Assembly (NCBI GenBank): GCA_039619475.1
Contig: CM077115.1
Span: 395,160,557 to 395,224,556, forward strand
DNA length: 64,000 bases
Source: Icerya purchasi
Lineage: Eukaryota > Arthropoda > Insecta > Hemiptera > Monophlebidae
Direction of reading: 5' to 3'
Made by a program: the position numbers and the translations under genes. The notes below the pieces were generated by a model, which did no database searches, was not told the origin of the DNA, and saw only the letters and a program-made list of their open reading frames with translations. Of the stretch, positions 35,401-49,100 are shown piece after piece. The first letter of the stretch is position 1. Each line of letters begins with the position of its first letter.

Positions 35401-38400
35401 ATGGTTTTTTTGTTTTTTTTTTCATATGCGGGTCGCACTTGGAAATGACAAAACTTTACAATTTGCCTAAATAGATTTATAATTTCAGGAAACGCTAAAC
35501 GTCGGGTCAACGTGTAAAGCATGTTTCGAACGACAAACATTTTCAGTTGCGAATTGAAAATTATTTTCCCGAGATGAGCTAAAATAACTATAATTTTAAT
35601 TACGATAATTTCGAAATAAATACTATAAACGTAATTAACGTAAAAGCAACCCTGATCGTGTGTATCGAAATCCAGATTTATATTTTTCAAGTTAAATCGT
35701 ATAAAATCTTATAGACGTGACAGGATGGATAAAGAAAAAAACTTAATTAAATGGTTAATCAGTATAATAAAAAGTGTAAGAAAAAACCAAAGTTTAATTT
35801 CTTCCGATGTTCCATCTGATATTTATTTGAACGAGCTGCCGCATTATCGGGAAAATAAATTTTAACCATCGAAAAAAATAATGTTTCCGCCTGCTCTAAG
35901 AAAAACATGTACGTGCGCTAGGAATTAAAACTATCATTTGTGCGTGCCTCGTTAATAAAACGATCTGAAATAGACTAGTTTTTTGCAAACATTAAAAACT
36001 TCATCGGCAGTTGCGATCTTCGCGCCGAAAAAAAAAAAAAAAAAAAAAATTAAGTAATTCGCGCTCATTAACAATATACTGGACGATTGACGCGTCACCG
36101 TTGGTGAAGAAATAAGTAAGTCGTCGAGGTCTTATGAGACACCTGTTCGACTTTGTTGAAGCTGCTTTGGAAAATTTCAGAAGTCTCATTTCGTTGTGAA
36201 ACGATCGTGCGATTGGTTGATACTTTACATCGGGGGACATGAACTATTAACGAGAAGTTTTACAATTTTTTTACGAATTCAACCTTTTTACCGTTTACAA
36301 TTGATATAATAAAATTCAACGCGGGTTCGGGTGAATTATCTGCAGGAAAAAATACCCGCAAACGGAGAACTCGCGATAAATTAAATTTTATTTTTTCCAC
36401 ATAATAATTTCAACAACCCAACCTGTCTCTGTCCCTTAGTGTAATATTACACGAAGATTTATGCTACCGGTAAGTATTTAAGTTGCTTTTTTATTCTTTT
36501 TAATTTCATTTATTTTTTCTCCCCATTCTTGTTTCTGTGTCATTTTTTTTGACAGACACACACATGCAAACACACACACACACACAGAACCGACTGCAGA
36601 AACTGTTCCCTTTGTTTCTGTCATCGCTTTAAGTAAGTTAAAGTCATTCTGGTCCATTTTCGTAAGTAACCCTGATGTGCGGTTTTACAGCAGCTTGTTT
36701 CACAATAATTCCGTCCTTCGGAATTTGGCGAAGTAAGAAGCGGCATTGTTTACTGCGCGCAATATGTCCCAATTGTTTGTTTCGTTGGAGAATTTTACAA
36801 CTCAAAATTTTTCCCTTAAAAATTCGTATCTTTTTGTACATCGATGGCGCGATACTTTCAATATTTCTAGCTGCTAGCAAGGTCACGTCATTCTGCGCAT
36901 TGTACAATGAAATAGCCAATAGGTAATAGTTTAACGTCAGCTGTGAAGATCTCTATGTAGATTTTTGGACTGTAGCGAACAACACGCTTTTTCCGTTTTA
37001 CTTCTTGCGATCATCTTATTTCTAAATAGTTTCCGACGATTTCTGATATTAAATATTTCGTTTTAATATTTTCTTCTTTCCTAAATATATTGTAGTTTCC
37101 ATTTGTTTCTTTCTTCCTCATTACATTAGTTTACACAGATATTCGCCTTTTGTTTACAATATCATAGCTATATCAGGAAAATGACATCATCTACAGTATA
37201 AATTTCATTAATTAGCCGTCGCTTGTCTTTATTCGCGAATAACACGTTATCTATTGATCTTATTGAAGAATTTAAAAATCCTTTCAGCAGCGTGAACATT
37301 AATTTTGTAATATAGATTGAAATAGTCCAAATGTTTATTTTGAAAACTATTAAATTTTTTTCCTTTACGCTGCCAAAGATTTTTTCGAAAGCAGAAAAAC
37401 AGGAACGATGACGTTAAAAAACTTTGCGTAAGATTGTTTAGTTAATTCACAATTTTTACTATAATGCTCATTACAGGCACATTAAGCTTTTGGTTTCTTC
37501 TAATCCCATTTTACTGTTAAATCAATATTTTTATAACGCTTAATAATTACACTAGTATTAACCGTAATAATTTCTTCCGCGGCGAATTCATTAAAATGTT
37601 TTAATAGATTTGTAATTAATTCTGTAGCGTATAAATTATCAAATTCTACTTTTGATATATGTCCGATATTATCTGAAATCTTTTGCAGTTTTTGGTATCC
37701 GTAATTTTAAACTCGTGTAAATATACTCTAAACATAACACGTCCCCAGATATGTCACTTAAAAAAAAAAATTGCAACAAAGTCTCTTTATATATTCTATT
37801 TGTAAAGTTTGGAAAATATCGTTTCGCTAGCACAGCTGTGTTCTATAAAATACCCAAAGCGTTGTTGTTCTATTAAAGCCTGAATGTCCGGGGCTCAAAA
37901 ACTAGAACGTTATGTTACATTTTTTGATATCCGAGCCGATGATTTAATTAATTTTTAAAGTAAACTACTTTACGGAAACTCGGTGTTTCGAATCGGAATA
38001 AATAACGATGAAGGAAAACATTTTCATAAACTTTTACCGCAAAGTATAGCTTTCAATTCCGACCTTGAAGGAAGTCTGAAGAAAATAATTTCCATGTGCG
38101 AGCTTAATTCTACCGGTGATTGATAAGCGATATTCACTTATTTAGTTAACCGTTGTGTCGGGTTATAACTTGAAAATAGACAAATTGTGTGACTTGATCA
38201 AACCGCATTTAAAGTATTTAACTATGCGTCAAGATGAATTTAGGGTTTTCGTGATTTTTTTTTTTTTTTTTTTTTTCGTCTTTTTTATTATATACCTATT
38301 TCATCATCATTATTTCGTTTTGCCTCTCCGAACAAGAGAAGTGTTAAACTGAAAATTTTTCGTAATGTACCAATAAGGTACCTCTCTGCCATGGGTTCTC

Positions 38401-38740
38401 ATTAACAAATGAAAAACCATAATCAGTCGATGTTTAGAAATTTCAATGAAACATCATTTTTTGTTTTCGGTTCCATCTTCCGATTTTATCTCTGCATGGA
38501 AATTCTACAACAGAGGAACCGCGTCCATTGTTGTTTCCGTTGGTATTAGTTGAATACTCGTGTAGTATTAAATCAATTTAAAATTAATCAATAATTAAAC
38601 AGATATTTAATTAAAAGGTAATGTGAGTTTTAAATGGGAAAGTAAATAAAACGTTGTTGCTAGGATAAAAAGTAATGCAGTTTCCTGTTTTAATTAAAAG
38701 TTGTTATTTTCAACGCGTCGCAATGATTAACACTTTATTG
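32420..38740. other. Long gene-free AT-rich block
   Basis: Over 6 kb with no recognisable gene or transposon. Contents noted: a TA microsatellite (32789-32808), TTA repeats at 33198-33217, a CA microsatellite (36555-36587), and many A/T homopolymers. A pair of antisense frames at 36644-36926 (91 and 83 codons) has a donor-like GTAAGTAAC at 36662 but no recognised motif. The 35346-35690 minus frame (114 codons) looks like chance. Confidence 0.4.
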
Positions 38741-38754
38741 TCATCTTTTAAAGC

Positions 38755-38965
38755 TTGGTCTTCCTGCTCCTTTCAACGCTTCTTATGTTCTTTCTCTACC
38801 TGCTATCTCTGTTGTTCCTGTCCTAGGGGTGTTCCTTGATTCCATTGTCGACAGAATAAAAATATAATTTCTATTCTATTCCATGTGTCTATTCCTTTTT
38901 GCTGGGCTAATGCTCTTTGCTAGCAAACCCAAGGGGGAGTAAAAAAAAAAGTAAATAAATAAACT
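38755..38965 (+). pseudogene. 3' fragment of LINE family A
   Basis: One frame reads KLGLPAPFNASYVLSLPAIS then VVPVLGVFLDSI. It aligns with the C-terminal end of the copy at 1.3-1.45 kb (YNSSFVLSFPSPDIIPVL) and with that at 62.8-62.9 kb (LPAPFCAFYILSFPSPDVVP in frame pieces). A 3' UTR with GGGCTAATGCTCTTTGCTAG follows, similar to the GGGTCATGCTCTTGG stretch of the 62.97 kb copy, and the fragment ends in an A-rich tail with AAATAAATAAA. It is severely 5' truncated. Confidence 0.6.
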
Positions 38966-38969
38966 GCGA

Positions 38970-40856
38970 GTTTCTCTAGTTGTTTATTTTTTATAATAAC
39001 CATTAAACTTTCGCGTTTTCACAAAATGTAACATTACGTATGGATGGAATGTTCCACTTATTAAAGTGAAGAATGAGTCATAAGGGAGCAGATTACACCA
39101 GCTGTAATCGCTGCTCCGGCAATCGGAGTATATATTTCGATATCCGAGTTAGTCTATGAATAGGTATTTCAAAGCACGATGTTTCTCTTGAATAGCACTT
39201 CACCACCCTTAATCGGAAGTTTAGATTTAATTTCGAATTGAATAAAACCTTTTCTTTTCACCTAGCAACGGTCTTTCAGCGTGAATTCTTACCTTGATGA
39301 TACATTCAAGCGTGTACCCCGAACTATAAAATTACCAACAACATTTCTGCAAATCATATGATCTTCTCGTCGATAATATTTAATTTTGTTATTTATCACG
39401 TATTTCGTTTTGTCGATGTTTAATGTTAAATAAAGTGATCGGAAGTAATTATTAACCGCACTTCTATCCTCCGTTTCAATTGTAATTCGTCAGATGATCA
39501 AAGTATCATCCGATATTAATATGTATTTCTCTCCGAAAAGCATTTCCGGGTGGCGAAGTTAAGTATTTTTTTGCGTAAATGAGTGCTATTACGGAGAGGA
39601 GTGATCTCGCATCTATTTTAAAATATACACATAGGCAAGTGAAATATTCTAGATGTGGATTTACGATTATTTCTATATTTTTACCATCGATTTCAACCGT
39701 TTTAGTTGTTTGAATTATTTTGGCCCTCTTCATTTTACTGAATATAATACAAACATCATGATGGTCGGTAGGTATAGCAGAATATTTGATTCTCCCCTGG
39801 TCCAAATGTGGATAAAGCGCTTTGAGGCCGAATATCGTTTTTCAGTGATTTCTTCGAGATTGCGTAATACTTAAGAATTATATGTAAAAATAATTTTAAA
39901 ACAATTCAAACTGATCGTATGCCCCTCCCGAGTCAATACTTGAAGTGGTTAGATTGTTTTATTTTAAAATTATAAATCATTTTACTATACGGTATCGAAT
40001 AGTCTCGCTATTGTTTTTATACCGTTTTTATACCGTTTTTATACCGTTTTTATACCGTTTTTATACTGTTTTCCCTAGAAATCCAAAAACAACATCGGCA
40101 AATTTATTGTTTTTTAGATGTTTCATCTGCACTGTAGCCGACAATCCTGATGTAGTAAAAATTCCATCCATATTCCATGTAATTTTTCGTCTGGATTAGT
40201 GTTAGTCAATTATTTTCTAGCTTTTTTGGAGAGGTGAACATTGTTCGCCGGGAATATTTCTCCTCCACTTTTAACGCTGGTCATTCGAACGATTTCTTGA
40301 ATTTTCTGGCGCTGATTAATACTCTTATAATAATTCTCACGATTATGCTTGGATTAGACTAAGCCCCGTTCGGTATCAACTACGGACTCATGGAAGTGGT
40401 AGATGCTATTTCGCCGTAAAATTAATTTTAAAAAGTTACAAGAAAATAACGAACTTTCCGAAGAATTTACACTGCGCTCTCAATTCGACGCCAACTGCAC
40501 TTGAATTTCTAATTGTTAAACAATTTTTCAAATGTCATACTGCGGTGTTCAATCGTTTAATCAAAACTTATGTGCAATAGAAAAGATGTAGGTAAATGAA
40601 AAATTTTCTTTAAAATTTAATAATTATTCGATATTTCACTCGGATCACGTTAATCGAGTAAAGCTAATGAGTCTTTAAATTTCGCAGAATCTTATTATAT
40701 AAATAAATTTAAAAACAATATTATTAAATTCAATAAACCGTGTGACAATTCATTACGTGATTATACGATAATTTCGTACGCATTAGTATCGCATAGTTTA
40801 CAAAAATTTTATCTATACTTTTTTATATTTAAATTATAAGTGTCCATTTTCTGCTA
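38970..40856. other. Gene-free AT-rich block
   Basis: No coding motif is recognised. The 39506-39874 frames on both strands are unsupported. Confidence 0.4.
40013..40068. repeat. 11-bp tandem repeat (GTTTTTATACC x5)
   Basis: Five nearly perfect units; the last changes ATACC to ATACT. It is a minisatellite. Confidence 0.9.
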
Positions 40857-41228
40857 TTATTTTCAAAATATTATTATATATAAAAAAGTCACTTTTACCG
40901 CAGGAAATATATTTAAAATATTAAAAATTGCCGACATGTTTCGGAGTCACTTACATAATCATGGCATTAATAAATAAAGTTAAAAGTTAAAACGATATGG
41001 TGTTTGTCATCTTATAATTCCCGCTTTTTAAATTAAGTAATCAATCATAACATATCGATATATCGTATTATAAGATGACAAACACCATATCGTTTTAACT
41101 TTTAACTTTATTTATTAATGCTATGATTATGGAGTACGTGACTCCGAAACATGTCGGCAATTTTTAATATTTTAAATATATTTTCTGTGATAAAAGTGAC
41201 TTTTTTATATATAATATTTTGAAAATTT
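40857..41228. mobile_element. 372-bp fold-back element with CGAAACATGTC motif in both arms
   Basis: Arms 40857-41023 and 41067-41228 are reverse complements with few differences, around a loop of about 43 bases. Each arm carries AAAAAGTCACTTTTA, then CCGACATGTTTCGGAGTCAC (left) or its complement (right, 41137-41156). The right arm reads GGAGTACGTGACTCC immediately before GAAACATGTCGG. This is a 5-bp stem followed by GAAAC, as in stem II and the catalytic strand of a hammerhead. The preceding CTATGATTAT differs from the required CTGATGA. A related, inverted copy is at 53.2-53.4 kb. There is no coding content. Confidence 0.7.
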
Positions 41229-42820
41229 TATCGCATATTTATATTTTAAAATAATAACGCATTTTTTTTTTTTTTTTTTTTTTGTAACTTTTTAATTATA
41301 TACACATTTCGATATTATTATGTCACTTTTCATTATTATTCCGTGTTTCTTATTAATCACTTAGAAGAGTAGCGCTTATACAAATTGCGTAATACGTGTC
41401 ATTGATTTTTTTAAATTTTCTATAATTTCTGATAAATATTCGTTTGCTTTATCGCATTAATTTAATATCTCAAAAATCCAGCGTTAAAAATAATTTCGTA
41501 TTCAACGAGAGCCAAGTTACGCATTCAGTGATTGAACGAAATATGAATTAATCGATAGAAATATAGTTTCCTCCTATTATTTTCGAACTTCTTTGACAGC
41601 TTTCATTTTTTCTCTATTTCTGTTTTGTTCGTGACCCTTTTTTCGAGTACACGAGTTGAATTTCGATTGCTTTCTGATTATAAAAATAATTCATAAAATG
41701 GAGTTTAAGGCGACCTTCATGTAACGCTCGTAGTTATTATCTTTATTCTCATTATTACTAATTATCGGTCCTTTTTTATTTATTTATTTTCTTTATCGTT
41801 TCAATAATGAACTTGTCTTTCAGTTTATGTGTCAATTCATTGAAAACGTAAAAGTAGTGTAGTACCGTTATAAATTAGCACTGCATCTGTGCAGGTGTTT
41901 GAAATAACATTTACATATGTTAACACTATTTTTTCCGCCCATATTTAATGAGGGCGATAGTCGTGAGCAAAATTCCTTTTTTTTTTTTTTTTTTTTTTTT
42001 TGTTGTTTTTTTTACTTCCAGAAAGAAACGTAGCTCGGTGAAAAGTGCATAAGATAACGGGGTGAAAACGTTTCTATTTCATTTTTTTTAAATTCGGTAA
42101 AAAAAAATTTTTATTATTATGATTACATTGTGATTCTCCTACTTCCTATACATGGTAATTACTACTTGTGCCCCTTTTGATACTAATCAACTGGCCCAGA
42201 ATAATAATATTTCAGTATAATTTCATTGAATTAGTTCAATTTATCCGTTGCATCTCATTACTCGGGTAAATATTTGGTATAAATTCCATAAGTGGTTGAA
42301 ATTTTCGGTCCCTTTGCTTTTTTTAATTGCTTTTTCGAACCATACCTTCATCATTCTTCCTCTTTTTTTTTTTTTTTCGTTTTAATTTTCTTCATGGAAT
42401 ATAGCGATTCGAAACGTAAGGTATGCTTCTAGATTTTTGTTCTGGAATCAAATATTGGTAGATTCTCCGGTTCACTGTTATTCGTTTAGGAAAGAGAAGA
42501 TAAAATAAAATTCGGTGTTTTTCTAAAGGAAATCGGAGTATTTCTTCACTAAAGCGGGAAATAAAAATTACTCGGAAAATTGGGAACATTCCGAATTCTG
42601 AATTTTACATTCCATAACATTACACTCCGCTGAGACCTACAAATATATTAATTCTATACAGCAATACAGTTATAACTGACATTATACTGATCTTAATAGT
42701 AACGTTTTCCCGTCCTCGGCTGGAAAACGCAAAGGATATGGTAAAATAATGGCAGACTGCGGACCTAGTGTAACAGATGAAATCTGAAAATCTGTTATTC
42801 ACGATTCTGTCACTATTTTT

Positions 42821-42872
42821 TTCCGTTTCGTTTTCCGTTTCGTTTTCCGTTTCGTTTTCCGTTTTCTTTTCC
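42821..42872. repeat. 12-bp tandem repeat (TTCCGTTTCGTT-like)
   Basis: Three to four units that decay into TTCCGTTTTCTT at the right end. Confidence 0.9.
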
Positions 42873-44712
42873 GATTTCTTTGGTTTTTCTAGTTGAAAAT
42901 GGACTATGCTCGAAAACATTACTACTAAGATAAGTATAATCTTGTTTATAACTATATTTTTATCATTCTAAATTCTTACTAATAAGAAACGCTAACAACT
43001 CTATTTGCGTTCTTTGAGATTGCACGAAAGACGGTTGAATTTGAAAAAAATAACAAAATACGAGAAAAGCAAGAAAATTCGTGCATTAAAGTCAACTAGT
43101 AATTACACGATTATTTGAGTTATCAGAACAGTAAAAAAAAAAAAAAAAAAGGCAATAATTAAGTTTATAAGTAGATCGTATAAGGTTAGAGGTAAAGCGA
43201 AAGCTCGCTGAACTATAGATTATCGTCTAGGTCGATAAAGTATTAAAAAATAAAATAACAAAATTGTGCACTTGGCGGCAGGCCGTATGAACTAAGCCAG
43301 AAATAAACTGAAATAAAATAATAGAAAGCTAAGTATTTTTTCGATACCGTTTTGTGGTTAACGAAGTAGTTGTTGATAGTTTCTGACGATATGTGCGAAT
43401 GGGTAGTTTCGGTGTTAATTAAGTACAAGGTTGGACCGACAGAAAAGTGCTGAAGTACAAAAAATGAAATTACAGATAATTTAAGAGTAGCGGAAAACAA
43501 ACTCCCCTTTTAAATGTAATCTGTAGAGGACTTGTTTAAATCTCATCCATTATCCAGGAATCCATTAAAATAAGGTTACCAAAATTATTCACAAATCGCA
43601 AATAATTTTTCTAAAATTTATTCTGAACATTTTATAAATGATGCGAATGAAAAATATGATTAACTTTTGTTATAAAATTCATTAAAGATTTAAATTTGCT
43701 TTTTTGTAGTGTGAGGGAATAGACTCTTGTAATTTTGCATTTTTACCAATTTTGTTTAGTATTGTTCTTTTACTTCTGTTATTTTTCGAACGTTCTCCGA
43801 CTGTCTAATTTTTATTCTTTTTTTGTTGTCTTTCCATCTTTCCGGTCTTTTTGATTTTCTGATCCACGAATGCTCTTGTTTTTCATCTTCCCTCGCTGTG
43901 GTTTTATTACTCTTTATTCTCGCAGTTCTCGGTACTCTACGAGTTGTTCTATAGTTCCTATATCTTCTTAAATTGTTTTCATAGTCATTAATATTTGCTC
44001 AGTAGTAATCGAGTTAATATTTCAATTATTTCCGATTCAAAATCGACGCGTTCTTTACAGAAGCAAAATAATAGACAAAGTTATAAATAGGAAACGCATT
44101 GGCATCTTTTTTTCAGACGATTTAATAGGCAAAAATTAAAGTGCTATTCGGTGTTAAACGATTTGAATATTGAAAATACGGTGAACATAAGAATATATGG
44201 ACGAAAAGTCAGTAAAAAAATCAAATTTACCGTAAAAATGGAAATAGCAAATTAAAAAAAAAAACAATTGGCCGAAGTAAGTTTAAAAAAGTAACGAAGG
44301 TATTTTCGGGCAAATAGAAAAAAAAAAAAAAAGTTTACAATTATTACTTATACATTAAAAACTAAACCTTGAACGATACATTTAGAATAGCATTTGATTC
44401 TCTTAATATATTTTTCATATTCAAATGCAAATGTAAAAAATAATTATTCGTGAACTATAATTATCGAAAACGTTTTTTCGCTGGGACATGAATGAAACTT
44501 TTTTTGGACACATATCGTAAGTTTGGAGGATTGGACATGTTTATTACAAGAACGAAGATCACTTTGTACGATTGAACGTTATTTTCATTTAGGTATGTCT
44601 GTTGTTTCATAGACGGTAGCTAACTTATTAGATCAAAAAAGGTAGATTGAGTTGAATATTAAAAAAAAAAAAAAAAGTACTAAATATTTAAAGCTTTCAC
44701 AGTGATTACTCG

Positions 44713-44827
44713 TAATAAATAATTTACGGAAACAGCTGTATTTTAAAAGATATTTTATTCGCCTGGTCGAAACGTTAAGCGAATAAGTATCTTTTAAAAC
44801 ACAGTTGTTTTCGTAAATTATTTATTA
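44713..44827. repeat. Inverted repeat (hairpin) with CGAAACGTT in the loop
   Basis: Arms 44713-44762 and 44779-44827 pair with a few mismatches. The loop is CTGGTCGAAACGTTAA, so a perfect TTATTCGC/GCGAATAA stem encloses CTG...GAAACGTT. This resembles a hammerhead stem I plus catalytic strand with stem II lost. Confidence 0.65.
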
Positions 44828-44963
44828 TGAAAAAAAAAATACGTTTATTTCGGAATGATTTTTGTTAAATTTTTTTTAAAAAGCAAACGAAATGTGCTAA
44901 TTGTGTACATTTTGTTTAGTGTTTACACAGAGTAGCATCGTAACCTAGCAAAATTTCCTGATC

Positions 44964-44987
44964 TATATATATATATATATATATATT
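44964..44987. repeat. TA microsatellite
   Basis: A simple AT dinucleotide run. Confidence 0.9.
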
Positions 44988-45713
44988 TAATCTCCATCTA
45001 GAGGGGAAAATAACTTTATTATTCGGCGTCAGTCGGAGAGTAAAATAAGAATTGGGAATATAGACAGGTGTGACGGGTGGTACTGGAAAAGAGTGCAGTC
45101 ATTAAAGGAATGTCGAGTATAATGAGCGGAGATAACGTCGAGGAAGAAGTGTTCTTTCATTTTTATAGGAAATTTGGCAAAAGTAACGAAAATAAATGAA
45201 TAACGCAAATATGAAAGGGAAGCAGCAGATTAAAGTGTAAAATTTGCGATTTCTTTTAGCTCATATATTTTGCTTAATTATGTGTCTCCGTTAGACTCGG
45301 CCAATGCGGAAAGAAAAAATTGAAATCCTTCGGGAATTAAAGATCAGTGGGATTTTGAAATCGGATTATTTAAATTTCCCAACGGAAGCGTCACAGGAAT
45401 CATTCGTTTGAATGTAGTTGACGAAGAATCAATGAAATTCGATTTGTGTACTAACAGTCGTTCTACGAAGACTTCAGTAATTATTTAACAAATTAAGCTA
45501 TGCATATAAACCGATGACGTATTACATGGACTCTGTAAATTACGGAACTGGTTCAATTTGGAAAGAATCTACAACGGTCGATAAGGAATGAATATTGATT
45601 TTTTCTGATCACTAATGCGCATAAGTGATTGGATATGTTCGGAAATGTCGTAAAATTTATTTCAAGTTTTTTAACACTTTTCTTCGCGTGCATAAAATTT
45701 ACAACAATAATTT

Positions 45714-46120
45714 CCTTTTTTTTTTTTTTTTATTTATTTTTTTAAAACTATTTCATAATTATAATGAAAAAATAAAATAAATGCGAAAAATTCAATATAT
45801 ACATGTGTAACACTATAATATATATATATATTGTATTTGTGTGTATCTACACTTTTTTTTTTTTTTTTATGTTTTGCTAAAAGCATAGATACAAACTGAC
45901 TATCGTTAAAGGAGTTCCTTTTTTTTTTTTTTATTTTTTTTTTAAAACTATTTCATAATTATAATGAAAAAATAAAATAAATGCGAAAAATTCAATATAT
46001 ACATGTGTAACACTATAATATATATATATATTGTATTTGTGTGTATCTACACATTTTTTTTTTTTTTATGTTTTGCTAAAAGCATAGATACAAACTGACT
46101 ATCGTTAAAGGAGTTCCTTT
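45714..46120. repeat. Two near-identical tandem copies of a 200-bp unit
   Basis: The unit contains AAAACTATTTCATAATTATA, AATGCGAAAAATTCAATATA, a TA run, ATTTGTGTGTATCTACAC, a T-run, and GCATAGATACAAACTGACTA, ending CTATCGTTAAAGGAGTTCC. Starts of the shared block are at 45744 and 45944. Differences that I can find are confined to homopolymer lengths and one A insertion, so the duplication is young. An assembly artefact is also possible. Confidence 0.9.
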
Positions 46121-46139
46121 TTTTTTTTTTTTTTTTTAT

Positions 46140-49100
46140 TCTTCTTCTTACTACAGGCTTGAATATTGAATATACTTTGCATTCATTTTATCTTTACAAC
46201 AACTTCGAAATGGCATTTGTAGGCTAATTCCGTTTTTATTACAATGTTAATAATGAATGAAAATTCCGTTTAAATTGTTTCTTTTTGCAGAAAATTGTTT
46301 TCAAGCTATTCTTAGAAATAGATAAAAAATATTAACAAGCTCGAGACACAGGTACACAACTTAATGTGTCTAAAAGTTACAGCTAGAGGGATTTAATGGA
46401 ATATTTCGCAGGGAACTAAGAATTTTATATCCGCGAATGAATTTTTAAATTTAACTTAACACGGCGAATTTCCGAATAACTTGTTTGCCGTATATAATGG
46501 GCATATCCGATACTCCCTGTTTTTATTGAAAAATCAATTTATCAATAGCGCTCTTCTGTTACAACAAATGCGTACGTCTGTGTGAGTATATGTGTATTTA
46601 TATGATGTGTGAACGTATATATTTGTTTATATATAAATTAATTATAAAAAGCGGATTTTCTAAAGTGGCCGATACTTTTTAAGATGTAAACATATTTTTG
46701 TATAGCCTTGTAAAATGTTCGGCGAGTTTGTCATTTTTTATGCTTCTTTTCGTTTTTTATATAGGAAGAAGTGTATGGCCTTTCGTGCAGTTCGCTGCTT
46801 TTTTCTCTTTAAATTAAACATAGTTTGCTGCACACATACCTAATCTTATCTAAACCAGTTTCTGTACATGTTTTACCTGCGCAAACCGGTAAAGTTGGTG
46901 TTTTTTAACCAAAAAAAATTATTCTTACCGGAATAAAATGAGGCTCTGCATACTTTTTATTCAATCATGGCGGCATTCCAAACTTGATTGCTGTCTGTAA
47001 AAGTCAACCGCGCCGTTTGTACCCTTCAGAATTTATGCTTTACCGAGTGAAAATATGTTTTCATGCGTTCAAAGGGAATTTATTATTTCTTTTTGCATAT
47101 TTAACGTTCCAAAAGCGACCGAGCAACAACACGTATTTGTAGAATGAACAATTCAATTGAATTTCGTTTTGAACTTTTTGAAATTAACGTACAGTGCGAT
47201 AACTTTTAATTCTAATGTCGCCAGATTTATCAGATTATCAAACCAGCGTAAGAAATCGAAGCTACTTTCTCTTCACACATTTTTGTTATTGTGTCAATTT
47301 CATACTGTAAACGAGGATTAATCGATAACGAACTACATTGTGTCTATCATTGGTAATTGTAAGTTTTACCCGCTGCAATCACACCCACTTTATCACAACC
47401 CCGGTTCTTTTTCCTCATCAAACCAGCATTCTCGATTGTTTACATATATTATATTTTATTGCTAATAATCAAAATTTACATAATAAACGTTTACACTAGT
47501 TAATACTGAACAAAACTCTTAGGCATTGTTTTAATAAATCAGCATGTGATGTCCACCTCGTCCACTACTTTATGGTTTAACCTTTATTTCCCGGGAACCT
47601 ATTGAAAATCCTACAGCTATTATGCTCCGAATTTACATATTTCAGAGATCTTTACATAAAAGCATAATTATTAACTCTACTGAACTCTTTTTTTTTTTTA
47701 TTCGTAGTCTACATTTTAATTTTAACGATATAATAATAACGACAGCGTCACTTTAAGCGAGTAATAAGGACAGGTGAAAATCACTAGTTTTCCTCGATTC
47801 GTATTAGTTTTCTCTATTGCATTAGAGATGCTTAGTTGTTGTTTTTTAATATTATTAAAAAGATGAGGGCGGTCGCTCAGTTCCACTTATTTTTCCTGAG
47901 TTAAGATATCACTTATTAATATTAATTAATTTGATGAAAATAAAATATAGAAATTAGGAAATTTTTTCTGACGTAACCTTTAATTATATTATATTATCTT
48001 TTAAAAATTACTGATGTCTCGAGTTTCGTACTTTTCTTCCCACAGAATTAACCCATCTGCATGTGTAATTAAAATGTTTCGCGAGATTTCCCCTATGTAT
48101 ACAATTTCATTTGCGCGGTTCGTCTTTTACCGACACGTAAGAAATTGTATTAATTAAAAATAAACAAAATTGTGTCTAGCTTTTTATTTTCTTATCTTTC
48201 ATAACTGGTATGAATAGGGAAGTTCTTTTCTGCTTGGTTATATTATTTTCAGTTTTTGTTTCCAAGTTCTTTATTTATTTTTTTTTAACATTATTAATCT
48301 GTCTTGATTTTAGTGTATATAATACCGCAATAATAACGAATACGGAAATAATGAAATTGTTTTGTAATCTGAAATAATTTCTGATTTGTTAAGTTTTTCA
48401 AGGTGTATACAACACGCTACAGAACCGCGTTTAGTGATTTCTCTGAATAAAGCATTTTACGTAATATCTTCCGTTTTTTAAAGTAATAACCGAAATAATT
48501 TTGGCGGCGAGATATTGTTTTCCAATAGTGTCTTCTAACTTTAAATGTGACATATTCGATGCTTTATTTAAAAATTTTGTTTTTTTTTTTTTTAAATTAT
48601 CGAATTTTGTACTCATTTTTCTTCCTTAAATTACGGTCTGTCTCTCAGACATTAATAACATTTTTATGTTTTATTCGAGTTCAAGTTTAGACCAAGTTTA
48701 CTTAAATTTAAACTTTGTAACTTAGTATTTAAAATATCTGCCTTTTTTATAAATACTCTATGGATTATAGATGATCTGCGCAACTTAGAGGAGTTACTCG
48801 ATCGAATAATCTTATGTATAGAAAACATAGCAACAGCAAAAAGAGCGCAGGAAAGGAAGCAGAACCTTGACGTGAGATGTCAAGACATATTTCAAAAGTA
48901 AGAATAGAACCCATCGTTTAAACAAGAAAGCATTCAATTATCTTTAATAACGCGATGTCTATATTTAAGACTTGACTAAAGCAAGAGGTTAAAAGTTTTA
49001 GTGAATCATCAATAAAAAAGAAACAAAAAAAAAAAAAAAAAACCGTACGCAATTGATGTTACACGTATTCATCATAAATTTCATATTATGTACTTTGTTT

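Larger units (their letters stand above)
41229..45713. other. Gene-free AT-rich block
   Basis: Many homopolymers (41263-41283, 41979-42001, 43134-43150). The minus frame at 42620-42919 contains an Asn-Glu-Thr repeat that is only the translation of a tandem repeat. The 43243-43500 minus frame has no recognised motif. Confidence 0.4.

Noticed and set aside
35346..35690. 114-codon minus-strand frame
   Set aside because: No recognisable feature; typical chance frame for a window of this size.
36644..36926. Antisense pair of 80-90 codon frames with a donor-like GTAAGTAAC at 36662
   Set aside because: No acceptor, no motif, and neither strand preferred; kept only as a note.
42620..42919. Asn-Glu-Thr repeat protein on the minus strand
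   Set aside because: It is the translation of the 12-bp tandem repeat at 42821-42872.
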